From ANME-2 cluster archaeon (GTDB lineage Archaea > Halobacteriota > Methanosarcinia > Methanosarcinales > Methanocomedenaceae): DNA of 64,000 nt. The translations under genes were made by a program, and so were the position numbers. The stretch spans positions 1-64,000 of the forward strand of contig JAHYIS010000006.1 of assembly GCA_019429385.1 (NCBI GenBank). Direction: 5' to 3'. Below the pieces are notes generated by a model that was given only the letters and a program-made list of their open reading frames with translations, had not been told where the DNA came from and did not search any database. Every line of letters begins with the position of its first letter. The first letter of the stretch is position 1. Positions 43,463-52,291 of this stretch are shown here, piece after piece.

Positions 43463-43572
43463 CATTGGATCAATTATTTTACACAAAGGGTAACTGTATA
43501 CATAACCAATAGATGATTGTACAGGGAACGAATGGTTCTTGTATAAATGCCGAAAACTAATTCTGCAGGTCA

Positions 43573-43612
43573 CTAAAAATAAGTAGTAGGGCTGGAACGT
43601 TCAACCCAGCCC
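43573..43612 (-). terminator. Intrinsic terminator of the ribosomal stalk operon
   Basis: On the minus strand, GGGCTGG/CCAGCCC (43589-43595 with 43606-43612) forms a 7-bp hairpin with a 10-base loop, and TTATTTTTAG follows about ten bases on. It lies 27 bases past the rpl12 stop, the end of the L11-L1-L10-L12 group. Confidence 0.65.
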
Positions 43613-43638
43613 GTAAAGTTTGAACTATGGTATTATAT

Positions 43639-43947
43639 TTAACCGAACAGTGCGCCAAGTCCTTCCATTCCGCTCTCTTCTGCCTCTTCAGCAGTTTCCT
43701 CAGCTGTTGCTTCTTCTACTGCTGCCGGAGCTGCGACTGAAGCGGTGGGTGCTGCTGCAGCTGGTGCTGCGAACGCGGCTTTCTCGATAGCTTCTGTAAT
43801 ATCAATATCTTCTAACGATGCTGTCAGGGCTTTTACCCTTACTACATTGACTTCTACACCTGCAGACTCAAGTACGGCTGTGATTGCTTCTTCCGTGACT
43901 TCTTTCCCTGCATTGTGCAGTAATAGTGCTGCATAAACATATTCCAT
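43639..43947 (-). CDS. rpl12: Ribosomal protein P1 (L12-type stalk)
   Basis: 102 residues of the acidic archaeal P1 protein. The N-terminal helical dimerisation domain begins [14 protein letters not shown]. An Ala-rich hinge of about 20 residues ([16 protein letters not shown]) leads to an acidic tail ending GLGALFG, the same end as P0 upstream. P1 dimers bind the P0 helical spine and recruit translation factors. It follows rpl10 after 45 bases, with its own SD (AGGTGAT). Confidence 0.96.
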   Translation of the reverse strand: MEYVYAALLLHNAGKEVTEEAITAVLESAGVEVNVVRVKALTASLEDIDITEAIEKAAFAAPAAAAPTASVAAPAAVEEATAEETAEEAEESGMEGLGALFG

Positions 43948-43992
43948 TTCTTATCACCTTTTATCAATTGTTGACTGTAATTTATTCAAATT

Positions 43993-45012
43993 CTATCCGA
44001 ACAGTGCACCAAGCCCTTCGGCGGCATCCTCTTCGGTTACTTCTTTCGCTGATTCTTCTGCGACCTCATCTGTTGGCTCTGCTTTTTCTTCGGCTTGTGG
44101 CTGCCTTGCCGTGGCTTGTGCACCCAGCAGACCTTTCAAATCATCGTCCAGTGCTTCATCTGACAATACAATCGCCAGAGCTAACATCTCACTTTGGGCT
44201 TTGTACATCAATATATCCATCACATCAGGACTATATATTACTCCATTGACCGCCAGGTTCCTTGACTCTGAAACTGCCTTCGCTATCAGGGCCTTTATTG
44301 TAGTACTGGTCGGATATGCCGCATTGACTGACAGGTTGAATGCCTGTCTGGCAGCAGATATAAAGTTCTGTGTGTATAATGCCTCATCAATTGCAAGTTC
44401 AGATCCTTCAAACAATGTACCTTCCTCGAACGTTGCCCTCAGGTCCAGTCCCAGCTCAAGAGGAAATATCTCCAGACGGTTTAACATTGCCGCCAGTTTT
44501 TGAGAAACCACTTCTCCCTGTTTTGCTACAACCTTTGTTTCCCTGATAACAACCTTTCCCCCTTCAATACCGGCAGGTATTCCAGCCGTTTGCAGGTCAC
44601 CGACAATCGGGCCAGGAGGGAAAGAGGTCGGACCTTTCTCAACAACAATATCTTTTGGTGACACCATGCCGCCCTTTATTGGTGATGGGGTCTTGCTTGA
44701 ATTGAGGAGTTTGAATATTCTGAACGAGTTCGTATTGGAAAATATCAGACCGGTTTCCTGGTCAATATACTTTTCCAGGGATTTGATCCCATCAGAGGAC
44801 TCTTCCATTGCCCTTTGTATCAGAGTGTTCTTGCATACCTTGATATGCACCGAATCTCTCAGGCTTGAGCGCATCTGCTGGAACTGTTTTGAAGGTAGTC
44901 CGTGGATTCCTATCAGTCCGACAACAGGATACTCATTAATCTTAGCCTTGATTTCCTCGATCTCGTCCTTCTTCCACCTGGGTATATGTTCGCTGTGGTG
45001 TATTTCATCCAT
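43993..45012 (-). CDS. rpl10: Ribosomal protein P0 (L10)
   Basis: 339 residues, the usual archaeal P0 length. The N-terminal rRNA-binding globular domain (about 1-110, PVVGLIGIHGLPSKQFQQMR), an inserted domain (about 111-185), and the long helical spine that carries three P1 dimers precede an acidic Glu-Ala tail with the stalk end GLGALFG. It starts only one base after the end of the L1 gene upstream, so translation is coupled. An L1-type leader probably regulates the whole L1-L10-L12 unit. Confidence 0.96.
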   Translation of the reverse strand: MDEIHHSEHIPRWKKDEIEEIKAKINEYPVVGLIGIHGLPSKQFQQMRSSLRDSVHIKVCKNTLIQRAMEESSDGIKSLEKYIDQETGLIFSNTNSFRIFKLLNSSKTPSPIKGGMVSPKDIVVEKGPTSFPPGPIVGDLQTAGIPAGIEGGKVVIRETKVVAKQGEVVSQKLAAMLNRLEIFPLELGLDLRATFEEGTLFEGSELAIDEALYTQNFISAARQAFNLSVNAAYPTSTTIKALIAKAVSESRNLAVNGVIYSPDVMDILMYKAQSEMLALAIVLSDEALDDDLKGLLGAQATARQPQAEEKAEPTDEVAEESAKEVTEEDAAEGLGALFG

Positions 45013-45013
45013 A

Positions 45014-45655
45014 TTACATCACCTTCACTGCGGGTCCCATAGTGGTCTTGACATAAACAGACCTGATATTATGTTTGCCCTTCTCAAGTTTATGTTCGAT
45101 CCTGTCAATGACCGACTGCACATTTTGGGCAAGTTTTTCAGGGTCCATATCCATGCGTCCAACGGGAAGATGGAACGTGAGCCTGTCCTTGCTCCGTACC
45201 CTGATAGAGTTCTTTGCCTTTTTGATGATATCCTCTATATTTTTATCAGGGGTCAGTGGTTCTGGCATTTTACCCCGGGGACCAAGAACAGGTCCGAGAG
45301 ATTTGGCAATGATAGGCATATACGCCACATCCGATATGAAGAAATCGATATCATTTGCCAGCTCGCGTGCTTTATTCTTGTTATCCTTAAGACTTTCTAT
45401 CTCTTCAGGGTCCAATATCATATCTGCGCCGGCTTTGGTTGCCCTATGGGCAATATCGCCCTTTGCAAAAACAGCAATCTTAATTGATTTACCCAGCCCG
45501 TTTGGAAGGATGATCTCTTCATCCACACGGTTTGCGGGCTGACTCATATCAATATTCTTAAGATTAAATGCAATGTCAACGCTTTCAGTGAATTTGCGCT
45601 CGGGCGCTGCTTCAAGCGCCTGTTTTACTGCTTGTATTGTATCATTTAACGTCAT
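45014..45655 (-). CDS. rpl1: Ribosomal protein L1
   Basis: 213 residues, the normal archaeal length. L1 forms the mobile L1 stalk of the large subunit and is a translational repressor of its own operon in methanogens. The conserved rRNA-binding strand LGPRGKMPEPLTPD and VRSKDRLTFHLPVG are present. The ATG at 45655 is preceded by GGAGGTATGT, giving a strong SD that lies at the base of a predicted folded leader (see 45656-45710). Confidence 0.96.
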   Translation of the reverse strand: MTLNDTIQAVKQALEAAPERKFTESVDIAFNLKNIDMSQPANRVDEEIILPNGLGKSIKIAVFAKGDIAHRATKAGADMILDPEEIESLKDNKNKARELANDIDFFISDVAYMPIIAKSLGPVLGPRGKMPEPLTPDKNIEDIIKKAKNSIRVRSKDRLTFHLPVGRMDMDPEKLAQNVQSVIDRIEHKLEKGKHNIRSVYVKTTMGPAVKVM

Positions 45656-45752
45656 ACATACCTCCGTAGTATTTGCGACATGTGCAACCGACCGTCAGGT
45701 CTGCTACGGTTGTTTAGGGAGTACCTTTTACTGCACGATAAGTACTTTAAAC
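45656..45752 (-). promoter_or_regulatory. rpl1 promoter and folded leader covering its SD
   Basis: A TATA-like TTTAAAGTACTTATCG (minus strand, about 45737-45752) implies a start near 45720 and a leader of about 65 nt. The leader can fold as a three-way junction: CCGTAG (45709-45704) with CTACGG (45669-45664), enclosing GACC/GGTC (45701-45698 with 45693-45690) and TTGC/GCAA (45687-45684 with 45676-45673). The CTACGG strand overlaps the first bases of the SD GGAGG, so the fold or an L1-bound form would hide the ribosome-binding site. This matches the known autogenous control by L1 in methanogens, although the precise L1 motif was not identified. Confidence 0.5.
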
Positions 45753-45767
45753 TATCGGTCGAATCGC

Positions 45768-46250
45768 TTATGATTCGAGCCTGTCGTTGAAATCCCCGTT
45801 CTTTACTGCTTTTTGTGCTTCCCGGGGGTCCATACCTTCCACGGTAACACCCATAGGTACACAGCTGCCGATAATTTCATTTACTGCAGATTTAAAATTC
45901 GTAGCCAGCAAACTATCACGTTTCATCCGTGCCACTTTTGCAGCCTGTTCAATGCTCAGATTGCCTACCATATCGGTTCCAGAATGTCCTGAACCCTTCT
46001 CAATGCCCAGTTCTTTCAATATCAGCGCGGATGTGGGAGGTGTCCCAATCTCGATAGTATAATTCTTTTTAGCATCAAAGATAATCTTCACAGGAACCTG
46101 CATACCGTTAAAGTCTGCAGTTTTCTCATTAATGCTATCCACGATTTCCTTAATATTAACGCCCAGAGGACCAAGGGCCGGACCCAGAGGGGGACCGGGA
46201 TTGGCTTTTCCACCAGGGACTAATGCTTCAACAACTTGACCCATCTTCAA
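45768..46250 (-). CDS. rpl11: Ribosomal protein L11
   Basis: 160 residues. The conserved N-terminal motif KANPGPPLGPALGPLGVNIK and the C-terminal rRNA-binding domain (GTDMVGNLSIEQAAKVARMK) are clear. L11 helps build the GTPase-associated centre with the P0/P1 stalk encoded downstream. The gene is separated from spt5 by about 36 bases and from rpl1 by 112 bases that contain the rpl1 promoter. Confidence 0.96.
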   Translation of the reverse strand: MKMGQVVEALVPGGKANPGPPLGPALGPLGVNIKEIVDSINEKTADFNGMQVPVKIIFDAKKNYTIEIGTPPTSALILKELGIEKGSGHSGTDMVGNLSIEQAAKVARMKRDSLLATNFKSAVNEIIGSCVPMGVTVEGMDPREAQKAVKNGDFNDRLES

Positions 46251-46286
46251 TACCTCTTATTATAATACAAAATACTGGACATAATC

Positions 46287-46757
46287 CTAATCTTCTTCAC
46301 GTTTTAGCACCCTCACATTATCACCACGTACCGTGATGGGTATGGGTACCATTGCCTCGAACAGTTCAACAGTGATTTCTTCGTGGGTCTCATCAACTCG
46401 CTTGACCCTGGCCTTCTCTCCTTTAAAGGGACCCGAGATAAGTTCTACAATACTACCTTCAGTGATGCCGACCACTGCAGTCTTTGGTGTCAGGAAATGT
46501 TCCACTTCAGTAAATGTGGATGCTCCTTTGATAAGACTTCTGGCATGGGGTAGTGTCTGTATGGCATGTTCCACCTGTTCGGGTGAAGGGGCCTCAACCA
46601 ATATGTAGCCTTTCAACTCATCAGGTGCAAGAACTGCCCGGACATCAAGATGCTCTTTTTCTGCCATCTTGGCAATGAGACCTGCAACCGAACGCTCCTG
46701 GTTGGCCGTAGTCTTTACCACATATATCTCAGTATCTTCAATTACATCCTCATTCAT
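46287..46757 (-). CDS. spt5: Transcription elongation factor Spt5 (NusG family)
   Basis: 156 residues when started at ATG 46757 ([12 protein letters not shown]). The N-terminal NGN domain ([18 protein letters not shown]) binds RNA polymerase clamp and, with Spt4, closes it for processive elongation. The C-terminal KOW domain is [20 protein letters not shown] near residue 97. Longer frames starting at 46793 add 12 residues without an SD. Placement between secE and rpl11 is the classic archaeal arrangement. Confidence 0.93.
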   Translation of the reverse strand: MNEDVIEDTEIYVVKTTANQERSVAGLIAKMAEKEHLDVRAVLAPDELKGYILVEAPSPEQVEHAIQTLPHARSLIKGASTFTEVEHFLTPKTAVVGITEGSIVELISGPFKGEKARVKRVDETHEEITVELFEAMVPIPITVRGDNVRVLKREED

Positions 46758-46812
46758 GTGACTGCTCACTTCCCCCCATAAGGTCTGGTTCATATAATAA
46801 TCTTTGGTTGAA

Positions 46813-47010
46813 TCATACCAATTTTGGAACTTCGGTCAGGAAGAAATATATTATAAACCCGATCAACCCAATTATCAGAATACCTGCACCTGATACCTTG
46901 GCTATCATTGTAAACTCCTCTCGTGTGGGTTTGCGGGTCAGTTTCAATATCCGCGTATATTCACTGAGTTTTAACGGTATTGTAGGTGTAGATTTTATTT
47001 CCTTTACCAA
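46813..47010 (-). CDS. secE: Preprotein translocase subunit SecE (Sec61 gamma)
   Basis: 65 residues with an N-terminal amphipathic helix ([19 protein letters not shown]) and one membrane segment (about 42-59, ending FLTEVPKLV), as in Sec61 gamma. It clamps the SecY/Sec61 alpha channel. It precedes spt5 by about 55 bases on the same strand and is separated from ftsZ by a strong terminator, so the secE-spt5-rpl unit starts here. Confidence 0.93.
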   Translation of the reverse strand: MVKEIKSTPTIPLKLSEYTRILKLTRKPTREEFTMIAKVSGAGILIIGLIGFIIYFFLTEVPKLV

Positions 47011-47086
47011 TTGGTTTCACTTCCTGTATATATGATCAATAATCAGTCCTGTTGAGATGAAGTTTCCTCTTATCAGGCCCGGTACT

Positions 47087-47125
47087 AAAAAAACCTTTCG
47101 ATTGACAGGAGATTACCTGTCAATC
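47087..47125 (-). terminator. Strong intrinsic terminator after ftsZ
   Basis: GATTGACAGG (47125-47116 on the minus strand) pairs perfectly with CCTGTCAATC (47109-47100) around a 6-base loop, and after GAAAGG a run of seven T follows (47093-47087). It starts 13 bases beyond the ftsZ stop. It separates ftsZ (with dtdA) from the secE-spt5-ribosomal unit. Confidence 0.88.
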
Positions 47126-47137
47126 AAGATGATACTT

Positions 47138-48253
47138 TCATTTTACGAAATCAATACCAAAGCGACTGGTAATGTTCTTGCCACTGCCTTTACCATAGAT
47201 CTGAGCAGATTTCACACCTGTCACTACCAGCATGGTACGGATTGAATTCTCCAGTGCGGGATCTACCTGTGCACCCCAGATGAGACGTGCTTCGGGATCG
47301 ATCTTATTGTAGACCTCCTGAACCACACTCTCTGCTTCTGAAATGGTCATATCAGGTCCGCCCACCACATTGACAAGTGCTGAAGTTGCTCCTGAAATGT
47401 CCACATCAAGCAGGGGACTCCGCAGTGCCTTTTGTACAGATTCGACAGCTTTATCCTCACCATCGGCTTCACCAAGGCCTATCATCGCGACACCACCCTT
47501 TTGCATGACGGTCCTTACATCAGCAAAGTCCAGATTGACCAAACCGGGTTTCGTGATGAGTTCAGTAATACCCTTCACTGCCCGCATCAACACTTCATCC
47601 GAAACCTTAAATGCCGCTTGCAGAGGCAATCTTGGTACTACTTCCAATAATCTGTCATTAGGTACAACAATGACCGTATCGGCCACATCCCTGAGACGCT
47701 CCAGGCCGGCTTCTGCATTCGTGCGCCTGACTGAACCCTCCACGGAAAATGGCAAGGTGACCACGGCAATGGTCAATGCACCTACCGCGCGTGCATGCTC
47801 GGCAACTACCGGCGCTGAGCCAGTACCTGTACCCCCGCCAAGGCCGCAAGTAATAAATACCATATCTGCTCCCTCGACCGAGGATTTGATATCATCCTCA
47901 CTCTCTTTTGCAGCTTCTTCACCAATCTGAGGCAAACTGCCGGCACCCAATCCCCGGGTCTTTTTCTGGCCTATCAGTATCTTTCTGCTGGCATTGATAT
48001 GTAAAAGATGCTGTGCATCCGTGTTGAGTGCATAAAGTTCTGCACCCGATATACCTTCTTCGGTCATTCTCTGGATGGTATTCGAACCGCCACCACCGCA
48101 ACCGACCACGCGGATGTTTGTTTTCAATTGTTGAAGAACCGCTTCCAGCTCTGCATCGGTCTGCCCCACATCCTTACGTGTTTTTAGTAACGCTTCCTGG
48201 TTCCTGCCTTCCAAATTTGCCCTGGTGATGGCTTCTTTAATAATGGATTCCAT
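47138..48253 (-). CDS. ftsZ: Cell division protein FtsZ
   Basis: 371 residues when started at the ATG at 48253, which sits about nine bases behind GAGGGATG; a TTG five codons earlier is possible. FtsZ is the tubulin-like GTPase that forms the division ring. [13 protein letters not shown] begins the nucleotide fold, [14 protein letters not shown] is the tubulin signature, and a T7-loop NLDFADV contacts the next subunit. The archaeal N-terminal extension (about 45 residues) is helical and charged. It lies directly after dtdA (15 bases) and ends at a strong terminator. Confidence 0.95.
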   Translation of the reverse strand: MESIIKEAITRANLEGRNQEALLKTRKDVGQTDAELEAVLQQLKTNIRVVGCGGGGSNTIQRMTEEGISGAELYALNTDAQHLLHINASRKILIGQKKTRGLGAGSLPQIGEEAAKESEDDIKSSVEGADMVFITCGLGGGTGTGSAPVVAEHARAVGALTIAVVTLPFSVEGSVRRTNAEAGLERLRDVADTVIVVPNDRLLEVVPRLPLQAAFKVSDEVLMRAVKGITELITKPGLVNLDFADVRTVMQKGGVAMIGLGEADGEDKAVESVQKALRSPLLDVDISGATSALVNVVGGPDMTISEAESVVQEVYNKIDPEARLIWGAQVDPALENSIRTMLVVTGVKSAQIYGKGSGKNITSRFGIDFVK

Positions 48254-48282
48254 CCTTTCATCCCTCAAACATTTAAAACCTT

Positions 48283-49566
48283 TTAGTTTATATTAATGGT
48301 CCGAACTTTTATTGGTCTTTGATTCGTTTCATGAACCATTTCTGGACTTATCGTCCTTTTGTCTACTGTTACGGTCTCTCCTCTTGCCAGCGCACCGAAC
48401 ATGAGCCCGGAAGTTATTCCAAGTTCCCTGGCAAGTTCCGGATTGAACTTTTCAGTAATGAGGTATAGCATACCCTCATCTCGGTCGTACCGTATATCGT
48501 AGTGTTCTTTTAGTATATTAATGCATTCATTTGTCAAATCATCAGCCACAAGACGGGCGCAGTCGTCATCGATTCCTATGAGTACATGTGAGAATTTGCC
48601 ATTCTTGTGTTCAAGGTATGCTATGCTATGGGCTGCGAGGAACTCCTCAAGCCTCGACCGGCCCAGTTTTTCAGCTTCCTGCAAGAGTTCCGGACTGATT
48701 TTTGTTACTTTTACTTTTGGACACGCGCATCCATGGCAGGCATTCTTGAACTCGCATTTTATTCCTTCCGTTATATGTGCACGACCTGATGGACAAATAT
48801 CATTCATCCTCCTGCGCAGTTCCTTGCACAATTGCCATGGCACCCCGTCCATTTCCCTGATGTCACTTTCCCTCAGCACTTCAAACCCAAGCCCCTCAAT
48901 AATAGAGATCAGTCGGTTACGTTGTTTTGCACTCATTGATTTACGGTCCAGATAGGCGAAATCCGCACATGAACGCTCAAACGCCTGCCTGATGATTACT
49001 TCATCCAGTTCATCCAGTTTATAGGTAGGAAATATGTGCCCGAATGTTATCTCTGTGTCTTCCATCAGTTTGGTCTGGCGCGGAGCATAATGGTTACCTC
49101 CAAAGCCAATAGCTACAGGCACGTCATCACTGTCAAGCATAAGTATTGCATTTGCCACAATACGTCCTGCAAGCAAGTCCACCCATTCCTTTTCTGAACT
49201 TCCTATCTCCACGAACAGGGATGGCGTTTTGAGATCGCTGGGACCGTGATGTGTACTCTCGATGGACACTTCAAAATCCTCATTTTTACTCAATGTCCTG
49301 AGATTCATGTATAGGGAACGCATTGCCTGGGGTGCAGCCGAAGCCAGTTCCATTGGACTTCCACCCAATTTCGCTTCTTTTGTATTCCCTGTATGATGGA
49401 CCGTGAGTATCCTTCGCCCATCTTTACTGCGATGCCTTGACGCAAATATAATAATATCAGAATCAAGCCCGCATTCTTCCAGTCGCCTGTCCAGCCCATC
49501 CTGGAAGATATGTAACCCATCTATCTCAACCATCGTGAATTTCTTGAACTCGAATGAGGTAATCAC
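48283..49566 (-). CDS. dtdA: D-aminoacyl-tRNA deacylase, start unclear
   Basis: 427 residues from GTG 49566. DtdA (DTD2/GEK1 type) hydrolyses D-aminoacyl-tRNAs. Conserved parts: [38 protein letters not shown] and [14 protein letters not shown]. However, the conserved first strand (KINIIISKEDLASQNIK) lies upstream of this GTG, at about 49620-49671, in frame and open, with no ATG, GTG or TTG until a stop. The real protein therefore seems longer, begun at a non-standard codon, or its start was lost. The C-terminal extension beyond the about 280-residue core has five cysteines ([19 protein letters not shown]) that could hold a metal. Co-transcribed with ftsZ. Confidence 0.85.
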   Translation of the reverse strand: MITSFEFKKFTMVEIDGLHIFQDGLDRRLEECGLDSDIIIFASRHRSKDGRRILTVHHTGNTKEAKLGGSPMELASAAPQAMRSLYMNLRTLSKNEDFEVSIESTHHGPSDLKTPSLFVEIGSSEKEWVDLLAGRIVANAILMLDSDDVPVAIGFGGNHYAPRQTKLMEDTEITFGHIFPTYKLDELDEVIIRQAFERSCADFAYLDRKSMSAKQRNRLISIIEGLGFEVLRESDIREMDGVPWQLCKELRRRMNDICPSGRAHITEGIKCEFKNACHGCACPKVKVTKISPELLQEAEKLGRSRLEEFLAAHSIAYLEHKNGKFSHVLIGIDDDCARLVADDLTNECINILKEHYDIRYDRDEGMLYLITEKFNPELARELGITSGLMFGALARGETVTVDKRTISPEMVHETNQRPIKVRTININ

Positions 49567-49981
49567 GGAAGGACAATCAACATTTATAGGTGACCAATCT
49601 CTGATATCCAGCAGGATATTCTTAATGTTCTGGCTGGCAAGATCTTCTTTTGAGATGATTATGTTTATTTTACCGGTTGAAACCTGGTTCGATCCTATGC
49701 TAAATACACCACCTGCTACAATGAAAATACTACCTGATAGTAGATATAAGTATAATCTATCATCGATATAAATTGATGTAAGTAAATCCTCCCTTGAGGT
49801 TGGAACAACTTGAGTATATTATCTCATAGATGATATACAACACGACACCACATACTGAAGTATAGATGTTATAGTATGACATCCATACACTGTAAATAAT
49901 ATCTCAAGAGAATCACCATCAATTATATATGTTATCATTTTAATAGTAATATTAGTTCGTCAAAAAATGAGGTAGGTACTT

Positions 49982-50353
49982 TTGGTTAGTTCAGAATTGG
50001 ATTATGTGAATATTTTTATATGGCTATACAATATAGGTGCTGCATTTATAATTCTGTTTTTAATATTCCAGATACTGCTTATAACCAGGAAATTAGATAC
50101 TGACATCATCCGCGCCCGTTTATTCTTAAACATGGATATCCTGAACGAAACCTGGAAATACATATCCATCGCCTCTGCTTGCTTTGCAGTGAATGCTGTT
50201 ACAGGTTTTCTCAGATTCAATGTTGAAAAAAAAGTATTCTATCTCTGGGAGATTTCGGAGATAATTTTCCTGGCTGCTTTTATAGCAATGATATACCAGT
50301 GGTACCAGTTCGTCGGTGGAATGATAATTAGGAACAAAAAGGCAGAAAAATAG
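49982..50353 (+). CDS. Small membrane protein, paralogue of 54838-55212
   Basis: 123 residues with three or four membrane segments (about 10-32, 56-74, 88-108). The loop DTDIIRARLFLNMDILNET corresponds to NDPDIIKSKLFLRSDEFKN in the protein at 54838, and the following hydrophobic stretches align. TTG at 49982 follows GAGGTAGGTAC, a fair SD. Function unknown. It is convergent with the RecA/KaiC-like gene. The 280 bases upstream, beyond the dtdA 5' region, are AT-rich and show no gene. Confidence 0.55.
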   Translation: MVSSELDYVNIFIWLYNIGAAFIILFLIFQILLITRKLDTDIIRARLFLNMDILNETWKYISIASACFAVNAVTGFLRFNVEKKVFYLWEISEIIFLAAFIAMIYQWYQFVGGMIIRNKKAEK

Positions 50354-50389
50354 CTCATTATTACCATTCCTGTAACAAGAAAATCCTTT

Positions 50390-51148
50390 TTAATAGCGGT
50401 TTATTTCAATGCCATCAGATGTGAAGATATAATTGTACCTGCCCATTGCCTTCCCAGTGTACAGCAGATAATGAATAATAATCTTCCTTTCAGGTATATC
50501 GGCATCAAGGTTCGCCTTGAATTCAATAAAACCATCCATTATGAACTTTAACCTTTCAATTGTCCGCGCATCTATGCTTGGGTCAAGTGTGAAGAGCGCA
50601 ACGTGTTTTTGCAGCCTGACGCGTCGCGTCATGGTCTCGATAAGGTTATTGAGTTCCTTAATTCCCTCGTCCGAAGTGTTCAATATCAAACCAGTGAGGG
50701 AATCAAAAACGATGCGTATCTCTTTTTTGGTAAGTTTCCGCTTTGCCTGATTTATCAGACTCGCAATGGTGGAAATGTTATGTTCAACCTCTATGAACCG
50801 CGTTGCATGCATTTTTTCATCTACATCGATACCACTTATTTCCATTGTTAATGGATTGACCAAAACCAGATTCTCCTGGGATTCATATTTCCGGGCATCA
50901 AGCCCGTTCTGTCCCATCTTGGCCCTCATATCATACAGGGGCAGCTGGGTGGATATATACAGTACCTGTTCTCCCTCTATAAGTCCGGCTCTTGCGAACT
51001 GGATACACATCGAGGCTTTACCGGACCCTTTTTGACCGTATAGAAGTATGTTGGTCTTTTTAGGGAAACCACCCTCAATGATCTGGTCCATCCCAGGTAC
51101 ACCGCTGGGGATTCTTTCGATATCAGTTAATCCTTGTATAATAACCAC
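50390..51148 (-). CDS. RecA/KaiC-family protein with altered Walker A
   Basis: 252 residues of the KaiC/RadA-paralogue type. The P-loop reads GQKGSGKAS (38-46): the Thr or Ser that normally follows Lys44 is Ala45. Walker B is RIVFDSLTGL near 146. KaiC-type motifs VPGMDQIIEGGFPK (17-30) and the C-terminal strand pair are present. Loss of the Mg-coordinating residue suggests weak or absent ATP hydrolysis and a nucleotide-sensing or regulatory role. It stands alone between the small membrane protein and hemB. Function unknown. Confidence 0.72.
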   Translation of the reverse strand: MVIIQGLTDIERIPSGVPGMDQIIEGGFPKKTNILLYGQKGSGKASMCIQFARAGLIEGEQVLYISTQLPLYDMRAKMGQNGLDARKYESQENLVLVNPLTMEISGIDVDEKMHATRFIEVEHNISTIASLINQAKRKLTKKEIRIVFDSLTGLILNTSDEGIKELNNLIETMTRRVRLQKHVALFTLDPSIDARTIERLKFIMDGFIEFKANLDADIPERKIIIHYLLYTGKAMGRYNYIFTSDGIEINRY

Positions 51149-51283
51149 CTGTAAGAAGTATCCTGCATTAAAGTATAAATTTATTGTCTAATAGATATAA
51201 TCATAGATATATATGGATAACAGGAGAAAGTTCCATGGAGTGGACTATACATATTCAGACTGAATGGTGTGTAGAATGCATAT

Positions 51284-52276
51284 CTATTTTTTGAGTTTTG
51301 TCGCCACGTCCTTTGCAAAATAGGTGAGGATCATATCCGCTCCGGCCCGTTTAATGGAAATAAGTGATTCCATGATGGCCTTCTCATCCAGCCAGCCCTT
51401 ATCCACGGCACCCCTTACCATGGAATACTCACCGCTCACATTATAGGCAGCCGTAGGCATTCTGAACTCGTGCTTTACCCGGTAAATGATATCCAGGTAT
51501 GGCAGGGCGGGCTTTACCATAACAATGTCGGCCCCTTCCAGGATGTCCTGTTCCACTTCCCTCAGGGCTTCATCACTATTCCCGGGGTCCATCTGGTACG
51601 TTGAACGGTCCCCGAAACTGTATCCCGATTCAGCTGCCTCCCTGAACGGTCCGTAGAACGATGAGGAATACTTGGCTGCATATGACATGATAGGTGTATT
51701 GGAAAGACCACTCTCATCAAGAGCACTGCGGATAGCGGCCACCATGCCATCCATCATTCCCGAAGGTGCCACAATATCTGCGCCGGCCCGGGCCTGGCTC
51801 ACAGCGGTCCTACCCAGGATGGGCAGGGTCGGGTCGTTCAAAACCTCTTCGGTCTCATAATCCACCATACCGCAGTGTCCATGGGTGGTATACTCGCAAA
51901 GGCACAGGTCGGTGATGACCACCATATCATCCCCCAGTTCAGCTTTGATATCACGGGTCGCATTCTGGACAACATCATTGTCACCGTGGGCGTGTGACCC
52001 TGTCTCGTCCTTCTCTTTGGGCAGCCCGAATAAGACCACTGCCGGAACTCCCAGGTCTGCCAGTGTTTTGGCTTCATCCGCCACACTAGAAGGGGTCTCC
52101 CGTCTGAACCCCGGCATGGACAGGATAGGCTTGGGAGCTTCCAGGTTCTCGTCTATGAACAGGGGTGCTATCAGGTCATCCACTGACAGGGTCGTGGCTT
52201 TGACCATGCGCCGTATTGCCGGTGTCCTGAGTCGTCTCAATCTTGTTGTGGGGAACCTGGTAGTATTTGTAAACAT
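51284..52276 (-). CDS. hemB: Porphobilinogen synthase (ALA dehydratase)
   Basis: 330 residues. It condenses two 5-aminolevulinate molecules to porphobilinogen. The zinc-binding loop [14 protein letters not shown] (about 119-132) marks a zinc-dependent enzyme. Both active-site lysines are present, in [14 protein letters not shown] (near 200) and [11 protein letters not shown] (near 252). It follows hemA after 16 bases and ends a four-gene tetrapyrrole unit. Confidence 0.95.
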   Translation of the reverse strand: MFTNTTRFPTTRLRRLRTPAIRRMVKATTLSVDDLIAPLFIDENLEAPKPILSMPGFRRETPSSVADEAKTLADLGVPAVVLFGLPKEKDETGSHAHGDNDVVQNATRDIKAELGDDMVVITDLCLCEYTTHGHCGMVDYETEEVLNDPTLPILGRTAVSQARAGADIVAPSGMMDGMVAAIRSALDESGLSNTPIMSYAAKYSSSFYGPFREAAESGYSFGDRSTYQMDPGNSDEALREVEQDILEGADIVMVKPALPYLDIIYRVKHEFRMPTAAYNVSGEYSMVRGAVDKGWLDEKAIMESLISIKRAGADMILTYFAKDVATKLKK

Positions 52277-52291
52277 AATATCCCGTGCCTG

